DNA of 64,000 nucleotides from Chimonanthus salicifolius (Eukaryota; Streptophyta; Magnoliopsida; Laurales; Calycanthaceae), in contig CM023533.1 in NCBI GenBank assembly GCA_013350335.1, forward strand, positions 29,494,869-29,558,868, given 5' to 3'. The notes under the pieces are model-generated. The model was not told where the DNA came from. It worked only from the letters and a program-made list of their open reading frames with translations, and did no database searches. Of the stretch, positions 23,401 through 34,761 are shown one piece after another (positions within the stretch are counted from its first letter, which is position 1; each line of letters opens with the position of its first letter). Made by a program: the position numbers and the translations under genes.

Positions 23401-26400
23401 GAAGAGGAGGGTTCTGGTTTATGAGTACATCTGCAATGGATCGCTGGACTTACATTTATATGGTGAGTTTAAGAAGTCTCTCACCCTATTCTTTTTGTCA
23501 ATTCTTATTTTCCTATGAATATGGTTGTGATTTTAATAGAATATGACTTTGTATTTGAAGTTATTAGTTTTTCCTCCTCACAATTGATGGAAGACTTTCT
23601 TTCGTATCCCAACAATCCCCACAATTGATGGAAGACTTTCTTTTGTACCCCAACAATCCCCCCTCGAACGAGGCTTTCCGAATGATAGAACGTCGCCGAC
23701 CATCCCGATCGGGTAGGGGATCCCTGGGTCCACATGTGTGTGGATCTAGCTCTGATACCACTGTTGTGATTGAGTATTTAACTCAAAAAGTTAGCCCATT
23801 AGGTGGAGTGGCCCAAGTTCTATATAAGTTATTAGTTTTTCCCCCTCACAATTGATATAAGACTCTCATCCGCACCCCAAGCACTAGGCTAATCTTGCTC
23901 TTATTCATACAGTTGTAAATAATTAATGGTTGAAGATAATTTGTTATTGATTTATTTCAACTGGGTTGTGTCAATAGGGCGTGGTAGAACTTTAGACTGG
24001 CAAGCAAGGGTTAAGATTGCCACTGGTGCAGCTCGTGGCTTGCGATATCTTCATGAAGATTGCAGAGTTGGATGCATTGTTCACAGAGACATGCGTCCTA
24101 ACAATATCCTTGTCACTCATGATTTCGAGCCACTGGTATTTTTCTCCTTTCCTACGCTTTCAATTTAATATCATGTTGATAGAACAGATGATTTAAATAA
24201 CTTCTTAGTAAAATTTTCTTTCCTGCAAATGATTTTTTGTTCTTGTGGCATGTAGCAATATTTTAAAACCCTGAATATTTCGTTGTTTTGCTCAATTGAT
24301 TCTAATTGTTATGTTTGGGGAAATGGGATTCTGATCCTTTTAACCATAGTCTAAAAATTCAGCATTCATATTTAAATAGGACATTGGTCAGATACTTTGA
24401 TCTTTTATGGATCAGATTTGCATAAATACATGTCTAAATTATGAGGGATGTATTTATATATGTAAAAAGAAAATTAGCAGAAAAAAACTCATCTGATTTT
24501 AAAATCTAACAATCTCTTTGATTCATCTATTTTGCATCTCAGGTTGGGGATTTCGGCCTAGCAAGGTGGCATCCGAATGGGGATCTTCCTGTGGAGACAC
24601 GTGTCATTGGAACTTTCGGGTAATTAGCAAAGTTAAAATTATAAATCTTTTGAAAATAGAAAATAAAATTATATAAAGGGTACATTAGGTAAGCCAAGTT
24701 TGAGCAACATGGACCTTAACATGAATGCTAAATTATACTCGAGCTTGAGATAAGCTCCACTTATCAGAATTTAGTCAGATATTACTAGCAAGTATTTGCT
24801 TCCAAATCAAAAATGCAAAGTTCATCTTCAACACCCTGAACAATGGGAATCTGCATGATATTGACTGAAACTCACTCTAACAATTTGTAATATGTGTTAT
24901 ATATGTAAAATTAGAATTTACAATTTAAACACAAATAAGTGAAAACATTTTCCCTCAAGTACCAAAGGAACAATCCATGTCAATATCAATTCCATTCCAA
25001 GATTAGTAGAAGATAGACATTTAGAAACTAAAAGCGTGCAGAAGTCCCATCAAGATTGCGATTAGAAAGCCCTTAAAAATTTGATTTTAGCCCTTGGACA
25101 ACTTAGCAAATACTGATTATCTACAAAAATAATTGATTTCACTTTTAGTCTATCACCAGATATCTAGCACCAGAGTATGCGGAGAGCGGTAAGGTATCAG
25201 AGAAAGCCGATGTCTACGCATTTGGGGTGGTGTTGTTAGAACTGATCACGGGCCGTAAAGCAGTGGACCTGAATAGACCCAAGGGACAACAATTTCTGAT
25301 TGAGTGGGCCCGTCCTTTTCTTTCATCAGAGCATGAAGGGCAGACCATGAGGGCCTTGGATTGGCTGTTGGATCCACGATTGGGCTCATATGAAATCGAC
25401 ATTGTACCCCAGCAATTGCTTGCTATGGCTCGTGCTGCTATGTTATGCCTTCGTCGTGACCCACATTCAAGGCCCATTATGTCTAAGGTCTGATTTCCTA
25501 CTCATTTTCTTTTCAACTTGAACTAGGATTCATTGAACTTACATATTTGAATTAAAAATAAAGATGAAAACCCTTTTCTTTTTTTCCTGAAAAGAAAAGG
25601 TGAGACTTTGAGAAATTCCAGGCAGAGCTTGTCCAAGTACAGCTTGTCAATGATTGAGTCCCACATCAATATTGATAAGTAATTCCAAACAGAGGGATAA
25701 AGATTTTGATGAGATACCTGGAGAGTTTGGTTCATCACATTTACAAAATAGTGATGCCTGTTATTTAATCCCTGATTACACACATTTGTCCATTTTTTTT
25801 TTATTAAAGTTCTATTTTCCCCTTTTTAACTCTCTCTTTACGTGGAGCAAGCTTAGCTCAATTTATGATTACAACCATTAAATACACATGGGCCTATTCC
25901 AAGCTAGGCATCGGCCACGAGATAGGTAGTGTTTGAGTTGAATATCCATCTCAAAATACTAGTCTAACCCAAGTCTTTTATAAATCTTAGATCTTCCTCT
26001 ACACTCTCAATATGAGACTAATTCGAAACCCCAACGATCCTCGAACGAGGTCAGCATCCCGTCTGTCTAAAGGATCTCGTGAGTTCACATGAGATAGCGT
26101 GAGACCTAGGTCTGATACCACATGTTAGGTGGATTGATCCAAGTCCCTTATAAATCTCTAGATCTCTCTCTACACTTTCAATATGTGACTCGTTCGCAGC
26201 TCCAACAGGTAGGTAAAATCAAGTGGAATGCAGTGGAATTCAAGGAAATTGGCACAATTCTGGGACTGTTCGTAGGCCTGAAATAGGATGTTATGGCCAA
26301 TCCAGTTCTTCCGTATTCTGATTATGGCTATTCCACTGATTTCAGTATCAATTGGGATTAGTATCTCTTGTTAGCACTTAGCAGGTCACAGTTTGGAAGT

Positions 26401-26779
26401 ACCAGGAATCACTATCTGGTTGTAATATAATTTTGATGCTGCAAAAATGGGAAGGCTTTAATACCAAATTTATACTTAAATGACGAATAAAAATCTGAGA
26501 GAAGATCGTCTATTTCAACTGCCACAGATGTTTCCACTAGGATCTGATACAGTTTTTTCTATGAATCAGATACTCAAAGTAATTGAAGGAGACACATTCA
26601 TAGACCCCGGTTTGGAGGCAGACCCAGTGGGCAGTACAAGCGGCCGCATGACCCGTTTGCGCCAGAATCCTCTTGGGGATAGAGAAGAACTGAGGGGAAC
26701 CCACGCTCGCAGGCTCTCCCTTGATGCCTTGAAAGCATATTACACCGAGAAAGAGTATACTGGACGAGTCATCTACTGA
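17463..26779 (+). CDS. USP-domain receptor-like cytoplasmic kinase (9 exons, 783 aa)
   Basis: Exons: 17463-17667, 17752-17900, 18885-18979, 21620-22053, 22767-23462, 23978-24135, 24543-24619, 25160-25487 and 26570-26779. All have GT-AG borders, and the lengths sum to 2352 nt, exactly 784 codons with stop. Residues about 24-175 form an adenine-nucleotide alpha-hydrolase/USP-like domain ([19 protein letters not shown], then ANWVVLDK and CNIVVM). A Ser-rich linker follows, then a Ser/Thr kinase domain from about 428 ([13 protein letters not shown]) with the glycine loop EGGFGSV, Lys468 (VAVK), HRD at 562-564 and DFG at 582-584. The lysine two residues after the HRD aspartate is Arg566 (HRDMRPNN). 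This family is often listed as 'inactive protein kinase' although Lys, Asp and DFG remain. No signal peptide or membrane span is seen, so it is likely cytosolic, perhaps in stress signalling. The substrate is unknown. Confidence 0.92.
19504..19860. mobile_element. hAT element in kinase intron 3
   Basis: This 357-bp copy begins CAGGGGTTGAAATATCAGTC and ends TTTGACCCCGG, with 8-mers CTGAGACA (19496-19503) and CTGAGACT (19861-19868) on the two sides (7 of 8 match). It carries GGTTTTTCAC-type repeats shared with the 55128-55484 copy, which has the same length. It lies wholly inside an intron. Confidence 0.85.
23522..23883 (-). mobile_element. TRIM-like retrotransposon in kinase intron 5 (family 2)
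   Basis: On the minus strand one LTR is about 23762-23883, followed by a primer binding site TGGTATCAGAGCT (23748-23760). An internal segment leads to a polypurine-like tract (plus strand CCCCCCTCGAACGAGG, about 23657-23673), and then a second, internally deleted and partly duplicated LTR (about 23522-23655). ACAATTGAT and AAGACT words occur in both LTRs. No target duplication is visible. No coding region. Confidence 0.65.
25930..26207 (-). mobile_element. TRIM retrotransposon of 278 bp in kinase intron 8 (family 2)
   Basis: It is flanked by exact 5-bp GGTAG copies (25925-25929 and 26208-26212). LTRs are about 25930-26036 and 26123-26207, each holding AAGTC, TATAAATCT and CTCTACAC words, with outer TG and CA ends. 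Between them, read on the minus strand, lie the tRNA-Met primer site (TGGTATCAGACC, 26109-26120) and a CCTCGTTCGAGGATC tract. Only about 86 bp separate the LTRs, so it cannot encode protein. Confidence 0.8.
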
Positions 26780-27020
26780 CTTGAGTCATATATTGAGTCA
26801 TACTGACCATTTTCGATGGTCTGCCTGCTCAAACTGCATGCCGAACTGAGTCGGACTTGCATACTTGGATCTGACCTTCCATACATGTCCACAACCAAGT
26901 GACATGCAGCATCGCCGATTGGTCCTTATTATTTGTGATAAAAGGGTGGCATAAACGAGATGTTATGGGGTCGTATAGAAAGATAAGATTTGTAAGGGCA
27001 TAGAACTGTACAGACGTGAA

Positions 27021-27026
27021 AATAAA
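27021..27026 (+). terminator. Likely polyadenylation signal of the kinase gene
   Basis: A canonical AATAAA about 240 bp after the stop at 26779 sits at the end of a moderately GC-balanced stretch, before the sequence becomes AT-rich. This position fits a plant 3' UTR. It is an inference; no transcript is available. Confidence 0.45.
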
Positions 27027-27674
27027 GAATATTGAATGGTGTGGTCATCACCTTGAATCTAATAGAAAAAAATTGATGATACTAATTGGTTCATTTGTTG
27101 TTTCATCTCAAGGGTTTGGCTTCCCAAGAACTCCGTCTCATAAAGTAGATTTTTGAATTTGATTCACGTTAAACTCCAAGTGACCACTCCTCATACTCAG
27201 TAACAAAACAAACTTTATCTTTTATCGTTCTTACTCAGGACTGAATCATCACCACCCCTATTATCATGGAAGCATGGAGTTTGACAGGTTTATCGTGCTT
27301 TTTTCCCTTAAAAAGCAGTTACTGTGTTACCGTAAATTACAAAATCTAACATATGATTTTTCATCTGTTTGTAATGATTGAATGAGATTATAAAATAAAA
27401 TTATTTATAAACAATGGTGAGAATCCAATGCCCAAAAATCTTTTGAAACTCCACTTGTTCATGATTTTGTTACTGTAGATTTTTTTCTATAGAAATGATA
27501 TTTATAGATTTTATTCTTAATGAATATTAATTCTTTGAATTAGTGCGATAAAAAAATTCTATGATATTCATAAATGAATTCTTTCTATTGTTAGGTGGAG
27601 GATATGTAGATTATAACTTGATTATAGCTAACTCTAGATGATGATGGTGATGATAATAATGATCATAATTATTA

Positions 27675-27860
27675 CTCCATCCGTTCCATTTTAGTTGTTT
27701 GGTTTTAAAATTTTGAATTTTTTAAGAAAGGGCTCTCAAAAGCTTATAAACTTCTCTCCAAGAGTAGATAGAAATAGAGAGAGAATTAAAATGGTATATC
27801 AAACAATTATTTTAAGACAGTTTCAAAATACATATCAGACAATTAAATTGGGACAGGAAG
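27675..27860. mobile_element. Stowaway-type MITE (Tc1/mariner)
   Basis: The 186-bp element starts CTCCATCCGTTCCATTTTAG and ends with its imperfect inverse (ATTGGGACAGGAAG). It is flanked by TA on both sides (27673-27674 and 27861-27862). Termini and TA duplication are those of Stowaway MITEs. It lies about 900 bp after the kinase stop codon. Confidence 0.85.
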
Positions 27861-27862
27861 TA

Positions 27863-30183
27863 TAATAATAACAATTACATTAAATAGTTAATTAAACTTA
27901 TATTTTACTTTAAATGTTAATATTATGTAACAAGGAATACAATTTGTTTAGATCTTATTCTAATCAACCTTAATTAATCTAAAAATTGATGAAGGCGAAC
28001 GATCGAGTTTAACTATATCTATGCCTCCATTCTTAAGACGTTAGAATTCTTCAACAGTCGACTTAAATTCACTATAAAACTCGAGAAAATCTGAACTTAA
28101 GAATTCTAAAATTTTTAAAAACTTGATAAAGACTAAGATAGTTTTTTTTTTGTCTCAATGAAAAAGAAATTCTATAACCTTTAAAAAAATAGTGGTTCAA
28201 GGCTTGGCTAACCAGCCAAAGTGGTTCATACTTTTAGAGTAGACAAACATCATTAAAACATGTTATAAAAGGATGGTAGAATAGTACTTATCTTAAAAAA
28301 ATTCTTCATCAATTGATTCATTAAGGGTGATTTTTGGCGTTTATTTTACATTAGTGTAAACACTGTGATGGATTTACACGAATCTATAAGTTTGAAAGAT
28401 TTAGTCTTTTATGAAATGTTTCTAAAATTTTAATTAATTAAATAAGAAAAGTCATATTTTTTTTAATTCTCAAAAAAATTAACTTTATCTAATATTAGAA
28501 ATTCAACAATTTAAATCAGCGATATTTATAAGTTAGATTAGTGACGTATTAGATATAGTCATACTGGTGCAATGTAAGAGTTGTAGATAAGTGTGAGAAA
28601 ATAATAGATCTATTGAATTGATAGCAGAATCCATACTTCAAAATTTATATTTAAATTTAAGTGCAAACTTAGAGTTGAAACTCGGGTTGGGTTTAAATAA
28701 ATTCAATTCAATTCATGTCAAAAATTATTGAACTTAACATGAATTGCTGATACTCAACCCGATCTGACCTGAATTTCTAATCTGACTCAACCCGAGTGTT
28801 GTTATATAACTTGGTGGATTCAGGTCGGATTAGGTCAGGTCGGGTTGCTTTTAAATTTCTCAACTCAAATCAACCCAAATTTTATACGGGTTTATATTTT
28901 CTCAATCCGAACCGACCCGATATATACAAAAACATAATTCAATCCATTAATTTCTCGAATCGAATTATGCAAACTCATACATGCTAGTTATCATGATTAG
29001 TTTGTTTACACGCATGAAGCATCTGAAATCACAAATTCATTATACCATAACAGCTTCTAATTGTTTAAAAGATCCCGGACCACAGCATCTCTTTGGTTTT
29101 TGCTATTAATTAATACCCAACAACGATAACCATAATAATTAACTGACCTATTTTTTATTTCTTTGTACTATGAAGGAACAAATGAATCCCAGAAAGAAGG
29201 AAGCATCGTATCATGTCTCCTTAATCCCAGCTTACCAGTCATTAAAAATTATTAGCATCTTATCTTCCTTCTTAAGTTATATGATTTGCACATACGCTAG
29301 CAAATATTATTCTAACAAAACTTTATGTTATGTAGAAGTACACAGTCCATGTCATGGTAAAAAAAAAAAAGTTGCCAATTGGTTGGTGGTAAACATATGA
29401 AATATGAATATTGCTGCTCTCCTTAATTGAAGTATATATTATATCAATATACATATATATTTTTTAATGAAAATAGTAGGATACCCAACGTAAAACTTAT
29501 ACAGGTGAGTTCACTATCCTTAGAGCAAACCAAAGTTAGGCCATGGGAGTTTGAACCCACAACCTCCATTTTGATCAAAATGAGGCTTGAAAAATTAAAA
29601 GACGTCTGAGAATGACTATAAAAAGCTGAAATATGTAACAACCCATGGGGTGTAGAAAAACCCTATTTAAATAATAGTCTATATATGTGTTTATTAATTA
29701 ACATTAAGTTAAAGTGAGATCCATGCAAAGTGCAAGTATTAGCTATGCTGTGACTACTAAAAAAGTGTTTAAGAATGTTAGAGATTCAAAAAATAATAAT
29801 CTAGAGTTATAAAAATTGTGAGAGTTTAGAAAAGATAATTTTTAAAATAAAAAAAAAGATTTTTAAGGAGTTTCTATTCTTAGAAATATCTTTCAATGAA
29901 TAGCATGAAAATTATTGTTTAGAAATAAATTAAAGTAGTTAACATTTGAAAAGCTTAAAAAAAAAAAACATGATTGATTGAACCAGCGTGACTTTTGAGT
30001 CTTATGTTCATGAATAATAATCATCATTATTATGAAAAGATCTATTTAAAAGGCCCATCATAAATGACAAAATTAAGATCCATACAAGATAGAAAAAGTT
30101 TAGTAAGAATGAAACAAGCTAAAGTTATGAAAATTTAAAGAGTAACCTTCAAAATTAGATTAAGATGATTTTATTTTATTCCT
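27863..30183. other. Intergenic AT-rich DNA
   Basis: No gene is supported. Positions 28680-28940 hold a dispersed-repeat-like patch of CAACCCG, GGTCGGATT and CCGACCCGA words in both orientations, probably a decayed inverted-repeat element. Short frames here (for example 28796-28987 and 29170-29400) have no family features. Confidence 0.4.
29459..29600 (-). repeat. SINE-related fragment (diverged)
   Basis: The stretch GTTAGGCCATGG, then GTTTGAACCCACAACCTCC (the complement contains a B-box-like GGTTCAAAC) matches the better preserved SINE at 35924-36090. A T-rich end at 29459 could be the remains of the A-tail. No clear A box or target duplication is seen. Confidence 0.45.
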
Positions 30184-30369
30184 GTACACCATCAAAATTA
30201 GTCAACGTACACTAAATGGAACATTTTTTTCAAAAATTCTAAATTTACCCTCAACTTCATTACTTCCATCACATTTTTCCATCCCGTAATGAAGTTGAAT
30301 GTAAAATGGAATTTTTGGAAAAAAAATGTTTGATTTAGTGTATGCTGACTAATTTTGATGGTGTGCGTA
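30184..30369. mobile_element. Foldback MITE of about 185 bp
   Basis: The arms are near-perfect inverse copies: GTACACCATCAAAATTAGTC at the left pairs with GACTAATTTTGATGGTGTGC at the right, and TCAACTTCATTAC pairs with GTAATGAAGTTGA around a loop of about 20-25 bp. The flanking duplication cannot be fixed, so the superfamily is unknown. A transcript would form a hairpin of about 80 bp. Confidence 0.7.
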
Positions 30370-32668
30370 TCACTACCCTTAATTTAAATCCAATTTCTTA
30401 CATTAAACTTATTTTTAAATAAAAATATATCAATCACTTATTAGATTAACCGTCAATATCATTTGATAAATAGTCGAAAAATATAGAAAAAGTAAATAGA
30501 TAAGGAGGCAAATGGAAAATTTTAGTTTTTAGAAAGTGAATCTATAACATTTATATTTATATTTGTTGATAGGTACCTCTACATAAAAGTATTAAATTCC
30601 CTAAAAAGTCTAGATTGATATATATATATGTTGAAAGCTATATATGCCACGTGGTTTAGATATTAAAAAGAAATAATTCGGGTGCCTCCACTTCATTATT
30701 TAGACTTACTCAATACCAAAGATCCAAATCACTGGATTCAAATTCACATAATTAGTCAACCCAAACAAAGTAATCAGTGCATCAAGTCTTATTCTGACTT
30801 TTAAATATTAGTTGATAATGAAACATGGGCATGACCTAAATTATCAACACAATATTAAAATTTCAGTCTTAAAAAATTTAGTGCACAATAGAAAAAAAAA
30901 ATTAACTAAGGTAATATTATATTTTATATACTTTCTAAACATAATTTATATTAATTCGGAAAATAATCAGATGTTCTATTTGGTTCATATGATTAAAATT
31001 TACTCTAACTTTTTTTAAACCCCTAAGGCACACCAAGATTAAGTCATGGAGGCTTGAATCCGCAATATCTTGCTTCCTGAAATGAGAGGCAACTAGTTGA
31101 ACTACACCCATTATATTATGTCATATTTTTTTAACCTTATCTTTTACAATACATTATATTGTATGTTGAATGGCAGTTTTAACAAAAACGTAAATATTTA
31201 AGTCAAAAAGGTTAAAAGCAGGGGTTTAAAATTAGACTGATATATTTCTCTCTCCTATATTTTTTTTTACAAAACCTACAAATATCGGCCGATATATAAA
31301 GGTTTTATAAATGCCCTCCATCCCAAAGGGTCATTCACATAAAGTTATTATCTGATATGTCCCAGATGAGTAAGGAAGTTTATATATGCTCCAAAGATTA
31401 TTCAAGCTTTTTAAGAACTTGAACACCTTAGTTAAAAAAACAAAAAAATAAATTAAACTATAACAAAAATAAGCATGTATTCACTTGATCGTTCGTTTTT
31501 ACATCTTTACTAATTTAGAACATCATTTTGAAATATGAAAAAACTAATATTTAAATATCTTAACTTAAATTCAATTTTCAATCAAAATTAAAGTAAGTTG
31601 TACACAAAAAAATATAGTCACGAATTCGTTTGTTAAAAATTTAGTAATCTAAAATGTCATATTGCGGTATTTTTTGAAAGAATATTATATTGCAAATGTG
31701 CAATATGAAAATCCTAAACTAATATTTTAAATATTTGAATATTGAATTTTCTTTTTCTTCATAACCACGCTACTGAAAGAGTCCCTCCTACGTACGAATG
31801 AGTGGTGCATGACAACATTTAGACGCGTAGTTGTATCTCGATGATGAACCACTATCGTACTGCCACGTGCACGAAGCTGAAATGAGTCGGAAAAACCGTC
31901 GCCAAGGACGACGAAAGCGGAAGCCACCTGACGCGGAGGCATTGACGTTTCGGGCCGCGTTGGTGTGTGAATCAGAGCCGAGTTTCTACGCGGTTGTGTA
32001 TTTACCAGGCACACTGCGCTGACATAACTCATTCATCTCATCTTTTAAAAAGTAAATTATTAATTAAATTCAGTTAGTTAGTTAAATCGTTTTTGAATTA
32101 TTTAAAATGATATGCCAGTATACTATTAGACTATATTATTTAAATGAAATATTAAAAAATCAAAATAATTTTAGACTATGATAATACTATGTTATTAAAA
32201 TATGCCATTTTAAGTGAAAAAGGGAGAAAAATAAAAATTGTACTAGTTTTATGACAAACCAAACTATCCTAAAAATTGAAATGTTTCGAGTGCAGTCCGG
32301 CCTGGTTCTTATAACATAGAAATATATAATAGGTAGTTCATTAAAAATTAAAAAATATTATTTTAGAGACAACATGTTTTTCCTGCTCTATATTAAAAGT
32401 GAAATTAATTGTACAAATACATTAAATCAACTGCAAGTTATGTATTAGGTCAGCATGACAGAAATCGCAAAACTATTTTTGGTGTTTTATCTTAAAAACT
32501 CTTTATAAATGAAGAAGATCACTTATTAGATATTGAACATTCAAAAAAATAATAAAGTAAAATTTAGATGTATTCTTGTTAAGTCTTCTAAATGCAATAT
32601 TTTCTAAATTGATTATTTTAAATATAAATTTAGAATCAACTAAAATTAAATACTTAAATAATTTAGAA
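30370..32668. other. Intergenic DNA with a GC-rich patch and repeat scraps
   Basis: Positions 31008-31110 carry a truncated minus-strand SINE (CCCCTAAGGCACACCAAG, then AACTACACCCA). Positions 31219-31305 hold the left end of a hAT element (CAGGGGTTTAAAATTAGACTG, then ATCGGCCGATAT) without a right end. Positions 31790-32025 form a GC-rich island with frames on both strands (63 and 101 codons). Neither shows a known domain, and no promoter or splice pattern picks one out. It could be a gene relic. Confidence 0.35.
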
Positions 32669-32883
32669 GGGAACCTATATAGACACTCGGAAAATCTTTC
32701 CCTAAACACCCATTTTTCAAAAGTTGATGAAAATTATCCTTTTACCCTTCTATCGAACCAAAATCGGGTAATTTCCTATCAACTTTTGATGGAAATTAAG
32801 TGGAAAGACAAAAGGGTAATTTCCATCAACTTTTGAATAACATGTGTACAGAGAAAGATTTCTCAGGTGACTATATAGCTCCC
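32669..32883. mobile_element. Short Mutator-like element, 215 bp
   Basis: It begins GGGAACCTATATAGACACTC and ends with the inverse of GGGAGCTATATAGTCACCTG. Flanks are AATTTAGAA (32660-32668) and CATTTAGAA (32884-32892), a 9-bp duplication with one mismatch. The ends resemble those of 11298-12546, but the body lacks the palindrome core and has instead inverted CAACTTTTGATG arms. Confidence 0.75.
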
Positions 32884-33245
32884 CATTTAGAAAATACAAG
32901 AATTTTTTTTGTAGAGTTACAAACACGAAACATAAACTTAAAAGAAAAAGAAAAAGAAAAAGAAAAAATGATCTACCAACAAAATTTTCAACTATAGAAG
33001 GTCAATTGCCATTATCGCTTTAGAAAAGTCAAAGTTCAAACTCAAATATGAAAGGTGTGCTGCTTTAAACGGTTTTTCACGCTCTCTTTTGCCTCTTCTC
33101 TTCTCGGGACTCTAGAAGAAAACTGCCTTGCTAACCAAATTATACCGGTTGCGTCGCTACCGTCAGGCCGCCAAACACCAAAACCTTGTCCTCTTTTGCC
33201 ACGTCTTCCGGATTCCCAGTGATCAAATCTCTCCCGTCACACTTC

Positions 33246-33251
33246 CACGTG
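33246..33251 (+). promoter_or_regulatory. G-box in the WD40 gene promoter
   Basis: CACGTG within CCACGTGTCC, about 170 bp before the ATG and 53 bp before the TATA box. G-boxes of this form bind bZIP and bHLH factors and, with a CCACGTGTC context, often act as ABA-response elements. Its use here is inferred. Confidence 0.45.
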
Positions 33252-33303
33252 TCCATCTTTCCCTGCTTATAGTACGGTCACCCCTCTTCCTTCCTCTTTT
33301 ACT

Positions 33304-33310
33304 TATATAA
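33304..33310 (+). promoter_or_regulatory. TATA box of the WD40 gene
   Basis: A TATATAA within TTATATAAACC lies 108 bp upstream of the start codon and is followed by a CT-rich stretch (TCTCCCAATCTCTTC) typical of plant transcription starts. Confidence 0.7.
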
Positions 33311-33417
33311 ACCATATCCTCCATATCCTCTCCCAATCTCTTCTTTCATTCACTTCTATTCTATTCTATTCTGTCTCCTCCTCTGAATCTTATTCTGTTT
33401 ATGCGAAGAAACAAACG

Positions 33418-34761
33418 ATGCCGGCGATCACGCGGCAGAAGCTCTCAGATCTCATGCTTTCAGATTCAAACGTGCCAGCTAAAGTCGCCGGCGAAATCGA
33501 TGGTGATTTCTCAAGAATCAGCAACGCATCGGATCCCAATCCGATGAGCAGCGTGAGCTCGCCCTACACCATGTCTCCATTCAATTCAGCAGCTCCTTCT
33601 CCTTACATCAAGTCTCCGTGGTTCGGCAGCTCCATTGCCATTCCACACACAGATGAAAATCATCAGAATCCGAATCTGAATCTTCTGATCGGATCGCTGG
33701 TCCGGGAAGAAGGCCACGTGTACTCCCTGGCTGCTTCGGGGAATCTGCTCTACACTGGATCGGAGAGCAAGAACATACGCGTGTGGCAGAACCAAAAGGA
33801 ATTCTCAGGATTCAAATCCGCCAGTGGATTGGTGAAAGCGATTGTGATCGCAGGAAAGAAGATCTTCACCGGCCATCAGGACGGGAAGATCCGGATATGG
33901 AAGATCTCATCGAAGAATCCGACAGTCCACAAGCGCCTCGGCACGCTCCCTCGCCTCAAGGATCTCATCAAGACGTCCATCTATCCAAGCAACTACATCG
34001 AGACGAGGCGGCACCGGAGCTCGATCTGGATCAAGCATTTCGATGCTGTTTCTTGCCTGTGCTTGGACGAGAATCTTGGACTGCTCTACTCCGGATCCTG
34101 GGATAAGACGATAAAGGTCTGGCGGATATCGGATTCCAAATGCTTGGAGTCGATCAACGCCCACGATGATGCTGTAAATGCCGTGGTGGCCGCATTCGAC
34201 GGTCTGGTTTTCACGGGCTCTGCTGATGGTACGGTCAAGGTGTGGAGGAGCGAGTTGTATGGGAAGTACGTCAGACACTTGCTTTTTCAGACGCTGCTGA
34301 GGCAGGATTCTGCTGTTACCTCTCTAGCCGTCGACCGGAAGGCCTGCGTCGTCTACTGCGGTTCATCGGACGGTCTAGTTAATTTCTGGGAGATGGAGAA
34401 GCATCTATCACACGGTGGGGCTCTCCGCGGCCACAAGATGGCTGTTCTGTGCTTGGCCGCTGCCGGCAATCTGGTTTTCACTGGTTCGGCGGACAAGACC
34501 ATATCGGTGTGGAGAAGAGAAGGCGGAGTACACACGTGTCTTTCCGTGTTGAACGGTCATATGGGACCCATCAAGTGCTTGGCGGTGGAAGAAGACGGTG
34601 AGTTTGGTGCCGCCGATGGACGGTGGATCGTGTACAGCGGCAGTTTGGACAAGTCGGTGAAGGTATGGAAGGTGGCCGAACGGGCTCTTCATCATGATCA
34701 CATGGTCCACCTGCAACAACAAAATGTACGGTCCGATCTCTTACATCGGCCGCCCAACTAA
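33418..34761 (+). CDS. JGB: JINGUBANG-like protein with seven WD40 repeats (447 aa, intronless)
   Basis: A beta-propeller scaffold. Residues 1-95 are Ser/Pro-rich with conserved blocks [10 protein letters not shown] and PYIKSPW. Seven WD repeats follow, ending in RVWQ, RIWK, KVWR, KVWR, NFWE, SVWR and KVWK; they start near residue 98 with EEGHVYSLA. The insert [12 protein letters not shown] between blades is also family-typical. The single exon and length fit the plant JINGUBANG group. Arabidopsis JGB restrains pollen germination in moist conditions by interacting with TCP4, but the group has several members, so orthology is not proven. ATG 33418 is chosen because it follows a TATA box by 108 bp and gives the full conserved N-terminus. 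The reading frame is intact and clearly GC-richer than its surroundings. Confidence 0.93.
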   Translation: MPAITRQKLSDLMLSDSNVPAKVAGEIDGDFSRISNASDPNPMSSVSSPYTMSPFNSAAPSPYIKSPWFGSSIAIPHTDENHQNPNLNLLIGSLVREEGHVYSLAASGNLLYTGSESKNIRVWQNQKEFSGFKSASGLVKAIVIAGKKIFTGHQDGKIRIWKISSKNPTVHKRLGTLPRLKDLIKTSIYPSNYIETRRHRSSIWIKHFDAVSCLCLDENLGLLYSGSWDKTIKVWRISDSKCLESINAHDDAVNAVVAAFDGLVFTGSADGTVKVWRSELYGKYVRHLLFQTLLRQDSAVTSLAVDRKACVVYCGSSDGLVNFWEMEKHLSHGGALRGHKMAVLCLAAAGNLVFTGSADKTISVWRREGGVHTCLSVLNGHMGPIKCLAVEEDGEFGAADGRWIVYSGSLDKSVKVWKVAERALHHDHMVHLQQQNVRSDLLHRPPN

